Virus record (IMG/VR): IMGVR_UViG_3300012954_000106
Location: 1-21,713 of that record
Source of the DNA: a virus
Length of the DNA stretch: 21,713 nt
Reading direction: 5' to 3' (one strand)
This document shows positions 1 to 9,093 of this stretch, piece after piece (the first letter of the stretch is position 1; the number at the start of each line of letters is the position of its first letter). The notes under the pieces are model-generated. The model was not told the origin of the DNA. It worked only from the letters and a program-made list of their open reading frames with translations, and did not search any database. The translations under genes were made by a program, and so were the position numbers.

Positions 1-3000
1 AATTGCATATCTGTTATTTTCTGACTCATCAACATCAGTAACAAGTGTGTAATTACCAAAATTATCAACAGTAATACCAGCATGGTAGATATTTCTGAAA
101 TCTCCACTAATAGAGAAGGACTTAACCCATTCCCATGAAGTATTTGCAGTTGAAATGGCAAATTTGTTGACTTGAATCTTATCAAACTTAGCAGAGGCAT
201 TATTATAGACATTCCAGACCAAAACTACATCATTGTAGTCATCAATTAGGAATCTTGGGTTTCTAACATATCCACCGATAGTTGGAATTTGACGAATGTA
301 GTCAATTTCGAGGTTTGCACCATCATAGAAGAATACACCGAAGATTAGGTCATCATTTTGCTGGTTTATACCAACAAAGAAGAATCTGTCATCAGAAATC
401 CACTCAATCTGATACAATTCTTCTGAATCATCTGCAGATGCAATTTTTCTCTTCTCTACAAGGTTACCTTCAATATCACATTGGATAACCCACATATCAT
501 TGGGGTCAGGAGAGTTAGAGTCGGTATAACCACCAAGATAGATACGCTCATCTTGGTCAAGAGTAATAGTTGTGACGAAATCTCTTCTTGTGCTACCAGA
601 GATACCAGCAATACTCTTCTGCCACTTCAGAATACCATCTGGAGCGTTAGCATTATTGAATCCAGACTCATAAAGTCCTAACCAGATGTCTGGGTTGTAG
701 ACATCGTTGTCAGGATTTTTTGTTTGGCCTGCAACATAAATGAGGTCGTTTTCTGGAGCACTGTTGATATACAGTTTAAGAAACTCTGCTCGTTTCTGAT
801 TAGCATTCAGAGGAATAAGATGCCTTTCCCAAACTAACTGACCCAAGTCATCAAACTTGGCAAGGAAACCTGCTTCATCAGCATCTGCTTCAGTAATCTT
901 ACCACAGATATAAGTTTGTCTTTCTTCAGTTACCTTAATATCATTAACAGTAATAGTACCTGTTGCTTCAAGATACTCAGTCAACCAATAACGAGTCTTC
1001 TTGTATTGTTGTGGGTGAGAGATACGAATCTGTGGAGGATTATCTACATCGTATCCATTACCAGAGTTGATAATATCAACAGTGTTAACATTACCAGTAT
1101 TCAGTAGATTAATTCTTAATTGTGCGTCCTGACCTTGAGGAGTAATCAATTCAAAGGTAGGAGGAATGTCAGCATTGTAACCAACACCACTTTGAGTTAC
1201 AGCAATAGATTCAATACCAGCAACAACCTTAACTTTGAAGAGTTTGTTGGTGTTATCGATAACAGGACGAGAGTTAACAATAACTTCGTCTTGTTGACGC
1301 AACTCATGCTCTATCTCAGTAGTGATGACACCGTAAGGACGGTCGCCAATCATCTCTTTTGTATAACCTGTAATCTTTTGACCCTTAACAGACTCAATGA
1401 TTGCAGATGCACCAAAACCACCAGTGCCTTCATCGTCAAAGAATACAGTATCATCAACCTGATAAGAAGTACCAGGATTCTCAATCACAAATCCGTCAAT
1501 CTTGGCAGATTCAAACTGAGTGGTTGTTTCAACTTCAATATCAACTCTAGATTCAGCAGATACTCTTGGGAAGTAGTCATAGATTTGTAGAGTTGCCTCT
1601 TCTGACATCTCTAACAACTCTTGCTGCTCGTTAGCATCAATAATACCGTCATTGTTACTATCCTGAATCTCAAAGATAATAGGATAACCTTCAATTTCAG
1701 TAGTTAAGACATCAGCCTCTTGGTTAGGTTGACGGTCAATATCAATGTCAACATTTACATAAGGGTCTCTGTATCTAACGACTCCTGATGGAATGTTTTC
1801 CTGCGTAGCAGTTTGAGCAAAGTTCCAGGAATCAGGAAGAGAGTTAAATTGGGGTCCAAGAATGTAGGGGAATTCTGGAATACCAGTATCTGATGCATCG
1901 ATTGTGATGAAATAAGCATAGGTGCCCTCTGGGTATTGGGGTGTCTTACAAAAACGCCCGTTATAGTTGTCTAGGTCACCCGATTGGAAGTCATAAAAAT
2001 AGTCAGCAACGAATGACCCAGCAGGGTAGTCAGAAAGAAGAGGGCCATCGATACGTGAAGGGAAAGGATTAGTGGCTTGATCATATACTACGTTCGCCTT
2101 AAGTTTGTAGGAAGTTCTGAGACGACGGATACCACTATTTTGGTCAGTTGGGTCAATATATCCATAAGGACCGTAAATTGGGTTACCGTCAAACGCCCAA
2201 CCGATGATTGGGGAGTGTTTGAAGTTACTTTCTAATTCTTGGAATTGCTGAGTAACAGGGTTAAGGAAAACGTTGTCACCAACCACATAGCGTAATTCTT
2301 TAGGGTCGGAAAGGTGAGCATATTCTCCTCCGAACTGGTTATTATAACCAGTAAACACATAACCTTTCGCAAAGTCATATTTGTTTACTAAGTCATACTG
2401 AAGGTTTTTATTCCATTGGAAAACTTCAGGTGTAAAGGTTGCCAACTGACCGACAGATTCCAATCTGACAGTTGTATTACCTTGTGTATAACCAATACCT
2501 TTATTAGTGATAGTAACACTAAGCACACGCCCTTTATCTTCACCGATTGTGCCAATTGTTGCTTGTGCAATAGCACCAAAACCATCTCCATTGATGATAA
2601 TGTTAGGTGCTGTAGTGTATCCACTACCAGAGTTAATAATAGCGATAGAAACGATACGACCATTGATAACAATGGGTTGTGCAAGAGCACCTTCACCAGA
2701 ATTAACTCTTACATTAGGAAGTGAAGTATATCCACTACCAAAATTAGTAATATTAACACTTTCAATAGTACCACGGACTTCTGCATTTGCTTCTGCACCT
2801 AGTCCACCGCCACCAGTAATAGAAACGCTAGGTTGTGAAGTGTAACCGCTGCCTGGTTGCTCAACCAGAATTCTAGTAACACGACCACCAGTGATAACTG
2901 CCTGAGCAGTTGCACCACTACCACCTCCACCAACGATAGAAACTAGAGGTGAGTCAGTATATCCACTACCTTGAGCAGTAACAGTGAAACCTGTTAGACT

Positions 3001-6000
3001 ACCATTAACAACAACTTCAGCAGCAGCACCTGAGCCGCCACCGCCTGTAATTTCTAGATTTGGTTTAGCACCAGCATCATAACCCTCACCGATGTTATCA
3101 ACATCAATTTTAGTAAGAGGACCATACTGGACAAAATCACCAGACTTGTAAGCCCAGATAGAAACACCATTAATCCAAGCACCAATCGGACTGTTTGCAC
3201 CGATATCTTGACGCTCAGAGATAGTTTGTACTGTTCTTGGGAATCTCAGCAGTTTACGCTGGTTTCCTGGAATTAACGCCGACCCTGTGAAAGGACCAAT
3301 CTTATAGTTGGGTAAACCAGAAGCGGCAACATATACATAACTGTCATTAAAGAATGAGTTTTGAATGTTAGTAGTAAATTCACTTACAACCTTATTAATG
3401 GAAGTTACATTTGATTTACCTCTGTTAAGGTCAACAGACAGAAGGATATTACCCTGAGGGATAATATCAGTAGGAACGTTGATTTGATAAGAGAAGGTAA
3501 ACTCATCAATACGTGAAGTAACTGTAAATGTGCCGTTATAAACAACAGGGTTTGCACCATAAACAGTAACTTGGTCTGATACCAGCAAACCGTGTGGGTT
3601 ATCACAAACAACGGTTGCTGTTTGATTATTTACGCCTCCTGGTGTTACAGTATCGACCTTAATAAGTTTTTTAACATTATACAACCAACTTGACAGTCTT
3701 TCATCAAGAGCAGACGAGCCAAGATTGGCAACTTTCAGTTTATCGCCTTTCAGGTAGTAACTACCAGTGTTATCAAGTATAGTAGTGCCTGCTTCAGCAA
3801 TACCAAGGATTCTTAACTTACATTCTTGGTCAGTGCCACGGTTTGTATATACAAAAATGTCAGATTGGACAATAGTGCCAGGATCCCAGTCCTCTACAAC
3901 ACCATTTTTACTTCTTGTGCACTCAATAAACTGGTTTAGTGATTTTTCCTTATATTGTACTTGCTCTTCATCATTAATAAGGACTGTGCCGTTTCTTTCA
4001 GGCCATCCAATAGTTGAGTCAACGGTAATAATCTGACCGTCAGTAGAAAGTGGCTCAACCAGCGTAGTTTTGTAAGGAATCTTGAAAACACCTGTAAGAG
4101 TCTCTTCAGAGATTGCCAATTCGTAAATTGTGTCAGTACCTTCAATAATAGTAATGACGTTTTCAATCAGAGCTTGTGCTCTTTTGATATTTTGGTCAAC
4201 AGGGTCTGCAAATTGGATAACCTGTGAGTCAATTAGGTTATTGGCATCACCTTCAATCAATTCTGCACGCAAAACAGTGTCAACAACCCAAGTAGCATCA
4301 GATGGGCTGATGATTTCGTCTCTAGGATAGAAAAGTGAGACTTCTTGACCAAACAGAATCTTAAACAGATACTGTGTTGCTAACTCTGTACCTTTTGAGA
4401 TATAGAAGTCAGTAATATTCTTAATTACTTGGACTGGGTTGACTTTAGAGAAGTCAATGTCAATAGTTGGGAGGTATTGTCTTCTAAACTTGTCGAATAC
4501 CTCTTTAATGAATAAAGAGTCTAGGTTTTTGACAACTGCCCCAGCCATATGGTTGCTCTGTCTAAGAGCAGACTCACCAGCATAGATTTCATTGTGATAG
4601 TTGTCATAATCAACAGGACCAGATACACCCCTAGAGCATCCGAGGAATGCAGATGGACTATAACCTGTGCCAGACTCAATAACGTCGAATCCAGTAACCT
4701 CATCGAAACCAACATCTAATGATGCACGTGCTGATTTAGGTTCAGCGATGAAGATTCTAGGTGGAAACTCTGTAGAATACCCAGTACCAAAGTTGGTGAT
4801 GTTAATATCGGTGATTTCACCGTTAAAGATAGTTGCAACTGCTTCTGCACCAGTACCACCAATAGGGTTACCAAAACCATCTTTCCTGTCATCAACAATG
4901 TAAACAGAAGGTGCGTCAGTATAACCACTACCACCTGTCAACATCTCAATTTCAGTAACAGACCCAGATGCTACAGTAACATCAAGGACTTGAGCACCAA
5001 CAGGGTCAATAATTGCAACTCTAGGTGTAGTTGTATATCCTCTACCTCTATTTGTAATCAGGATTTCATAAACCTGACCGTCTTGGTTAATTCTTGCTTG
5101 TGCTTGAGCATTGATACCATCTTCAGGTGCAGCATCAATGTATACTGTGGGAGGATTAGAGTATCCACTACCCATTGTAAGCACTTCAATACTATTGATG
5201 TTAACTCTACCCTCACTATCAATGGTAGGTTGTCCAATAGTTGCTCCAGATGGATTCTTGAAGGTAATAGAAGGGATAAAATCATATCCACTACCACTAT
5301 CATCAATGGTGATGCTATCAACAACTCCAAGAACGTCATCAACAGTAAGACTAATCTTTGCAGGGGTGCCAGATTGATTACTGGGTGCAGAGATAACAGG
5401 AATAGGTGGGTTGTATGATGAATAACCCTGACCACCATCAATTAGAATAACGTCTTTAATACCACCAACGAGAGACCTTACAGTTGCTCCTCTACCAGCA
5501 GTAGAAGTAATAGTAACTTTAGGGTTAAAGTCTAGACGATATCCACTACCACCAGTTTTAGGAATAATTCTTGAAACTTCGCCATTGTCATCAACTGCAA
5601 CAACAGCACTAGCACCACTACCAAATTGAGGTGCGATATACTCTACAGAGCGAATATGGATTTGGTCAGCAGCACCAATAGGGTTATTGAAAATAACTGT
5701 ATCTTGGAATACAGTGTAATCAATATAAGGTTTCTGCAATTTACCATTCTTATTGATAATCAGACCACTCTCAGATGTTGGCGTATAAGGTGCCTGTGCG
5801 ACTCTCAGAGGGTATTCTTTACCACCTTCCCACTCTTGGTAAGGGATAGAATCCATTGTCTGAATTGCCTGGTCTGCATACCCAATAAGATAGGTAACTT
5901 GTGTAAATTCTGAATCATCTGCACCACTTCTTTCTCTAGGTGCAGTAGTAAACAAGATGTCATCACCAGCAACCGAATAATCGGTGCCAGGTATCAACAT

Positions 6001-6513
6001 GTTATTGTAAGTAATAACAATCAGGTGCTCAGCAGAAGGAGGAGCAACAGGAGTGCCTAAGAAGTTGAGGGGGAATAGGACACGACTCCCATCAAACGAT
6101 GTAAAAGGGTTTTCTAGTTGCTGTTTCTTTTTATTAAACTGAGGATATGATACACCTGGCGTAATGATGGCATCAGGACCACGAGTAACAGTCTCATAGT
6201 AGATAACCTCATTATCAATCATAATAGACCCGTTGGTTTCAACGAATCCATCAATACTTTCAATCTCAATCTTATCAGCAGTAATGCTGATGTCTGTTAG
6301 AAGTTCTGTGCTAGAAGATAACGTATCCGAGTCGTAACTATCAAGGTCAAGATACTCAAGTAAATTATTGAGGATATCATAGGGGCGACCTGTCTTTTCT
6401 TGAGATTTGTAGTACTCAAAAAGGAAATTAACGAGTTGTTGGTCTTCCAACCTGACAAATTCAGGAAGTTGAGATTCAACTCTATCTGATACGTTGATAT
6501 TCTTGTTAGGCAT
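1..6513 (-). CDS. Giant virion structural protein downstream of gp6, C-terminus beyond the window (partial)
   Basis: The frame stays open from an ATG at 6513 to the left edge: 2171 codons with no stop. It starts 5 nt after the gp6 stop, so it is a baseplate or tail-periphery protein by position. Visible layout: an N-terminal domain (about 1-310); eight GSGY-type repeats (about 316-620); a helical region around 640-740 with a motif like SKGTELATQYLFKILFG, which I recall from other marine T4-like structural proteins; six more repeats (about 1138-1345); a YHYH-like motif, HSPIIGWAFDGNPIYGP, from residue 1433; an EF-hand-like loop, DSNNDGIIDANE, at 1618-1629; three more repeats (about 1680-1830); and from about 1865 beta-propeller blades of the pattern YVAGxT...W. 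This is far larger than T4 gp7 (about 1030 aa), whose map position it occupies; homology to gp7 is not shown. A protein for host contact or fibre attachment is an inference. Confidence 0.9.
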   Translation of the reverse strand, partial: MPNKNINVSDRVESQLPEFVRLEDQQLVNFLFEYYKSQEKTGRPYDILNNLLEYLDLDSYDSDTLSSSTELLTDISITADKIEIESIDGFVETNGSIMIDNEVIYYETVTRGPDAIITPGVSYPQFNKKKQQLENPFTSFDGSRVLFPLNFLGTPVAPPSAEHLIVITYNNMLIPGTDYSVAGDDILFTTAPRERSGADDSEFTQVTYLIGYADQAIQTMDSIPYQEWEGGKEYPLRVAQAPYTPTSESGLIINKNGKLQKPYIDYTVFQDTVIFNNPIGAADQIHIRSVEYIAPQFGSGASAVVAVDDNGEVSRIIPKTGGSGYRLDFNPKVTITSTAGRGATVRSLVGGIKDVILIDGGQGYSSYNPPIPVISAPSNQSGTPAKISLTVDDVLGVVDSITIDDSGSGYDFIPSITFKNPSGATIGQPTIDSEGRVNINSIEVLTMGSGYSNPPTVYIDAAPEDGINAQAQARINQDGQVYEILITNRGRGYTTTPRVAIIDPVGAQVLDVTVASGSVTEIEMLTGGSGYTDAPSVYIVDDRKDGFGNPIGGTGAEAVATIFNGEITDINITNFGTGYSTEFPPRIFIAEPKSARASLDVGFDEVTGFDVIESGTGYSPSAFLGCSRGVSGPVDYDNYHNEIYAGESALRQSNHMAGAVVKNLDSLFIKEVFDKFRRQYLPTIDIDFSKVNPVQVIKNITDFYISKGTELATQYLFKILFGQEVSLFYPRDEIISPSDATWVVDTVLRAELIEGDANNLIDSQVIQFADPVDQNIKRAQALIENVITIIEGTDTIYELAISEETLTGVFKIPYKTTLVEPLSTDGQIITVDSTIGWPERNGTVLINDEEQVQYKEKSLNQFIECTRSKNGVVEDWDPGTIVQSDIFVYTNRGTDQECKLRILGIAEAGTTILDNTGSYYLKGDKLKVANLGSSALDERLSSWLYNVKKLIKVDTVTPGGVNNQTATVVCDNPHGLLVSDQVTVYGANPVVYNGTFTVTSRIDEFTFSYQINVPTDIIPQGNILLSVDLNRGKSNVTSINKVVSEFTTNIQNSFFNDSYVYVAASGLPNYKIGPFTGSALIPGNQRKLLRFPRTVQTISERQDIGANSPIGAWINGVSIWAYKSGDFVQYGPLTKIDVDNIGEGYDAGAKPNLEITGGGGSGAAAEVVVNGSLTGFTVTAQGSGYTDSPLVSIVGGGGSGATAQAVITGGRVTRILVEQPGSGYTSQPSVSITGGGGLGAEANAEVRGTIESVNITNFGSGYTSLPNVRVNSGEGALAQPIVINGRIVSIAIINSGSGYTTAPNIIINGDGFGAIAQATIGTIGEDKGRVLSVTITNKGIGYTQGNTTVRLESVGQLATFTPEVFQWNKNLQYDLVNKYDFAKGYVFTGYNNQFGGEYAHLSDPKELRYVVGDNVFLNPVTQQFQELESNFKHSPIIGWAFDGNPIYGPYGYIDPTDQNSGIRRLRTSYKLKANVVYDQATNPFPSRIDGPLLSDYPAGSFVADYFYDFQSGDLDNYNGRFCKTPQYPEGTYAYFITIDASDTGIPEFPYILGPQFNSLPDSWNFAQTATQENIPSGVVRYRDPYVNVDIDIDRQPNQEADVLTTEIEGYPIIFEIQDSNNDGIIDANEQQELLEMSEEATLQIYDYFPRVSAESRVDIEVETTTQFESAKIDGFVIENPGTSYQVDDTVFFDDEGTGGFGASAIIESVKGQKITGYTKEMIGDRPYGVITTEIEHELRQQDEVIVNSRPVIDNTNKLFKVKVVAGIESIAVTQSGVGYNADIPPTFELITPQGQDAQLRINLLNTGNVNTVDIINSGNGYDVDNPPQIRISHPQQYKKTRYWLTEYLEATGTITVNDIKVTEERQTYICGKITEADADEAGFLAKFDDLGQLVWERHLIPLNANQKRAEFLKLYINSAPENDLIYVAGQTKNPDNDVYNPDIWLGLYESGFNNANAPDGILKWQKSIAGISGSTRRDFVTTITLDQDERIYLGGYTDSNSPDPNDMWVIQCDIEGNLVEKRKIASADDSEELYQIEWISDDRFFFVGINQQNDDLIFGVFFYDGANLEIDYIRQIPTIGGYVRNPRFLIDDYNDVVLVWNVYNNASAKFDKIQVNKFAISTANTSWEWVKSFSISGDFRNIYHAGITVDNFGNYTLVTDVDESENNRYAI
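2455..3115 (-). repeat. Second block of GSGY protein repeats (6 copies) in the giant gene
   Basis: Six units with the clearest consensus in the window: GSGYTxxPxVxIxGGGGSGATAxA. The Gly-rich turns (GGGGSGAAA, GGGGSGATA, GGGGLGAEA) alternate with GSGYT cores. The block directly precedes the YHYH-like motif. A third, looser block of three units lies at about 1005-1485. Confidence 0.75.
4640..5580 (-). repeat. First block of GSGY protein repeats (8 copies) in the giant gene
   Basis: Eight degenerate units of about 40 codons. Each carries a G-x-GY core (GGSGY, GGQGY, GSGY, GRGY, GTGY) followed by a short beta-strand of the type PxVxI and often a Gly/Ala-rich turn. The DNA is diverged between copies, so this is a protein-level repeat and not a recent duplication. 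It suggests a stacked beta structure or small beta domains in series. Confidence 0.75.
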
Positions 6514-6518
6514 TTATC

Positions 6519-8681
6519 TCAGAAACAGGATGAGTCTACTGGATACTCGAAGGCATCGGACGGATAGTCAATGATATTTATCCCTGTTATATCACCTAAG
6601 TTATAACCACCAAAGTTGTTAGGGTCAAAGTTAGGGACAGGGATTTTATTGATTGTATAATCAATAGGATTCACTTTTGGATTAAAGAGTGTTGGGTCAA
6701 CGCCAGGTGGAATCTCAATACTGCCACCATAAGGCATTACGCTAATCGGCAATTGCTCCTCACCGCTTGGAGTTTGTGCGATTGCAATAGGTCCAATACA
6801 GACTTGTCCTGTGGAGTAATCTACACTACCCACATTTGCATCTAGGATAACTTCTACTTCATCCTTAGTAGTGACAAGCATGATATTGCCTTGACCATCG
6901 TCCCTCATTTTTACTGGGACTAATGTTTCATTTTCCTCATCTGAGGAGAATACTGTATCGCTAGCGATTGATGCACCACCAGCGTTTTGTAGATTTACCA
7001 AATCATCGGTATATCCTGTTGCATAGAATGTGCCAGACTTAACTGTAGAGAAGTTTGGTTTACACTTACCATCTCCATCTCCACCGCCATCGCCGCCACC
7101 ATCACCTGTGCCGTCTCCGCTTCCGTCTCCGCTGCCACCATTGTCTCCACTGCCGCCACTGCCATCTGGCGTCCCTGAGTAAGCGCCTGGGTCGTAAATT
7201 GGGTTTCCGAAGTCTAGACATTGAGTGAATACGTTTCCAAAAGTAAATTTATCTAGGTTTTGTCCTAGAGACATCTGAGTAACACTACCAGAGATAGATG
7301 TATCAGAGTTATCAACCATTGAGCCAAATTTAGAGGTCTCAAGACGGTTGTTAAAACGATTACTTTGACCAGCACGGTTAAAATCGTCAATCGACTGCAA
7401 AATCTTAGTGCCAAGTTGTGAATTAGTAAGATTTGTGTCGTTACCGTTATAGTATGCGTAGGTTTTTGGAATCATGTAGAAGGAAGTTGGGTCAATTACC
7501 TCTGGTTGGATAGAAGCGACCGTATACTTCTTCAAATCATTTTCAATTTTCTTTTTAGTAGACTCGTTTAACTTGTTTCCTGTTTTTGGTCTAACTGCAA
7601 CATACACTTTACCGTAAATCGGAGGTGTAAGTTTCTCTCCACCATATGCAGTAACCGATGCTGCCTGAGGATAGATTTCAGAAACGATATGTTCGTAATC
7701 TGCTTCTGTTACTGCTCTGTTTTGTGTTGCATAAGAGCGTGGTGCTCTAAACTTTATCTGAAGAGGCGTTTCAGCAACTTCACCTTGCTGCGCTTTCTCA
7801 CGAGTTGTCGTTGTAATGTTGGATGGTGGTAATACTCTACCATCAGAATCAATAATATTGCCGATAAACGAAAAATTGTCAGCACCATTCGCTTCAACAC
7901 CGAATGTAGTGACATATTCAATTTGGATAAACTCACCATCAATTAATTTACGCCCAATAACGCCATCACCGAATACAATCTTGTATCTGAAGTCATCAGT
8001 CTCTTCCAAATAGTAAATACGAGAATTGGCATCTAGTGAGGTAACGTTACCAGCAAGATTGTAAGTGTCAGTTTCCTCTGATTGAGCATTAGGAGAGATT
8101 CTAACTGTCAACAACTCGGTATCAACGTTGTCGGCAGGAATGATATACTCTTGTTTCTTGGTATAGTCTACAGTATAGTTAAAAGTTAATAGATTTCCTT
8201 GATATACAATAACACCATCAAACAATGCCTTACCAGTGCCTTTGTCTACAGGTCTTAAAATATCATTTAACAGTGCAAATGTGTATGAATCGAGATTATT
8301 GTCTGCAACAAATACATCGCCCTTCTTCAAATTAACGAATTCTGGAAATGTAGTGCCATTCAATCCAACATCAGTCTGCACATCGATGTTTAGACATGCC
8401 TTTGGTGATTTAATTGACCTAGGAGTATAATTAAGTTGCTTAGCAATCCTTACAATGTTGTCTCTTACAGTTGCAGTCTCAAGAAATGACTCATTTAACG
8501 CCATGTTAGCGTTGAATGCTGTATAGTAAGTGTTATAAGCAAGAATATCAATCAAGTATGAGGCTGCACTACCTTCAAAGTCGTAGTCAGAGAACTCTTT
8601 TCGGGTTCGCAAATACGATCTGATAGACTCTTTAATTTCAAAAAAGTCTAGAGACGTTAATTGTGAGGGAATGGCAGGCAT
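6519..8681 (-). CDS. 6: T4 gp6-like baseplate wedge protein
   Basis: 720 aa; T4 gp6 is about 660. In T4, gp6 forms the ring of wedge arms around the baseplate hub and belongs to the Baseplate_J family. The N-terminus (SQLTSLDFFEIKESIRSYLR, then a DYDFEGSAASYLIDILAYNT-like stretch at 33-51) is the family signature as I know it. The C-terminal VGSVDYSTGQV segment (617-627) matches the gp6 C-terminal beta domain. The two parts are separated by a Gly/Asp/Ser tract (about 505-538) flanked by Cys488 and Cys540. The ATG at 8681 follows the gp25 stop by one base, with an AGAGAAG stretch upstream as a possible ribosome site. It is co-transcribed with gp25 upstream and the giant gene 5 nt downstream. 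Confidence 0.93.
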   Translation of the reverse strand: MPAIPSQLTSLDFFEIKESIRSYLRTRKEFSDYDFEGSAASYLIDILAYNTYYTAFNANMALNESFLETATVRDNIVRIAKQLNYTPRSIKSPKACLNIDVQTDVGLNGTTFPEFVNLKKGDVFVADNNLDSYTFALLNDILRPVDKGTGKALFDGVIVYQGNLLTFNYTVDYTKKQEYIIPADNVDTELLTVRISPNAQSEETDTYNLAGNVTSLDANSRIYYLEETDDFRYKIVFGDGVIGRKLIDGEFIQIEYVTTFGVEANGADNFSFIGNIIDSDGRVLPPSNITTTTREKAQQGEVAETPLQIKFRAPRSYATQNRAVTEADYEHIVSEIYPQAASVTAYGGEKLTPPIYGKVYVAVRPKTGNKLNESTKKKIENDLKKYTVASIQPEVIDPTSFYMIPKTYAYYNGNDTNLTNSQLGTKILQSIDDFNRAGQSNRFNNRLETSKFGSMVDNSDTSISGSVTQMSLGQNLDKFTFGNVFTQCLDFGNPIYDPGAYSGTPDGSGGSGDNGGSGDGSGDGTGDGGGDGGGDGDGKCKPNFSTVKSGTFYATGYTDDLVNLQNAGGASIASDTVFSSDEENETLVPVKMRDDGQGNIMLVTTKDEVEVILDANVGSVDYSTGQVCIGPIAIAQTPSGEEQLPISVMPYGGSIEIPPGVDPTLFNPKVNPIDYTINKIPVPNFDPNNFGGYNLGDITGINIIDYPSDAFEYPVDSSCF
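6575..6582 (-). promoter_or_regulatory. Candidate late promoter (GATAAATA) ahead of the giant gene
   Basis: The octamer GATAAATA on the minus strand, within the last codons of gp6 and about 62 nt before the giant gene start. T4-like late promoters have the core TATAAATA, read by gp55 with the sliding clamp. The same octamer occurs upstream of gp25. One mismatch in a short motif makes chance occurrence possible. Confidence 0.4.
7062..7170 (-). repeat. Low-complexity Gly/Asp/Ser tract inside gp6
   Basis: About 34 codons made almost only of Gly, Asp and Ser, with GDG and SGDG units. On the DNA it is a run of imperfect GGxGAx repeats with clearly higher GC than its surroundings. It separates the Baseplate_J core from the C-terminal beta domain and is bracketed by two cysteines (488 and 540). 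Confidence 0.85.
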
Positions 8682-8682
8682 T

Positions 8683-9093
8683 TTACGTCTTCTCTAAAAG
8701 GAAATCGATTGTTTGGACTAATTCTTGACCAACTATTATATATTCCATATTGATGGCAACTGAATTCGCATCAGGCTCATCTTCTACAGTCACGTCTACT
8801 ACTTCGATACGAGGTTCTAGTCTCTCCATCGTATTGAAGATTTCCGTGCGAATAGCATCAGCGGCAAATACATCCCAAGGTTCAAAAAGAAGCGCCCTCA
8901 CCCGAGATCCTATCTCAGGTTGAAAAGGTCGCTCACCAAACATTGTTAATAGTAGATTCCTCACAGATTGTGAGATTGCTCTTTCATTTTTCACAGCGCC
9001 AAAGTCCTTCGTAGAGGGATTCTCATTGAAGGACATAGCTAGGTCTCTAAACCCACGACTTACATATTTTTCCGATCTGAATTTGTACGGCAT
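8683..9093 (-). CDS. 25: T4 gp25-like baseplate wedge protein
   Basis: 136 aa, close to T4 gp25 (132). gp25-like proteins sit at the junction of wedge, hub and sheath and initiate sheath assembly in contractile tails. The family signature is clear: FGERPFQPEIGSRVRALLFEP in the middle and MERLEPRIEV near residue 95, the conserved EPR. The start at 9093 has AAGGAC about 9 nt upstream. It ends one base before the gp6 ATG, as expected for a baseplate wedge operon. A 49-codon ORF overlaps its 5' end in another frame. Confidence 0.94.
   Translation of the reverse strand: MPYKFRSEKYVSRGFRDLAMSFNENPSTKDFGAVKNERAISQSVRNLLLTMFGERPFQPEIGSRVRALLFEPWDVFAADAIRTEIFNTMERLEPRIEVVDVTVEDEPDANSVAINMEYIIVGQELVQTIDFLLEKT

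Noticed and set aside
1120-1590. Plus-strand ORF of 156 codons
   Set aside because: It lies wholly within the giant minus-strand gene, has no recognisable motif, and mirrors its repetitive codons.
2388-5441. Several plus- and minus-strand ORFs of 64-142 codons within the GSGY region
   Set aside because: They are out-of-frame shadows of the repeats, rich in Leu/Val or Ser/Thr/Asn from the repeated codons.
2455-5580. Regularly spaced repeats considered as a CRISPR array
   Set aside because: The repetition is at protein level within one open frame, and the DNA copies are diverged with no constant repeat/spacer structure.
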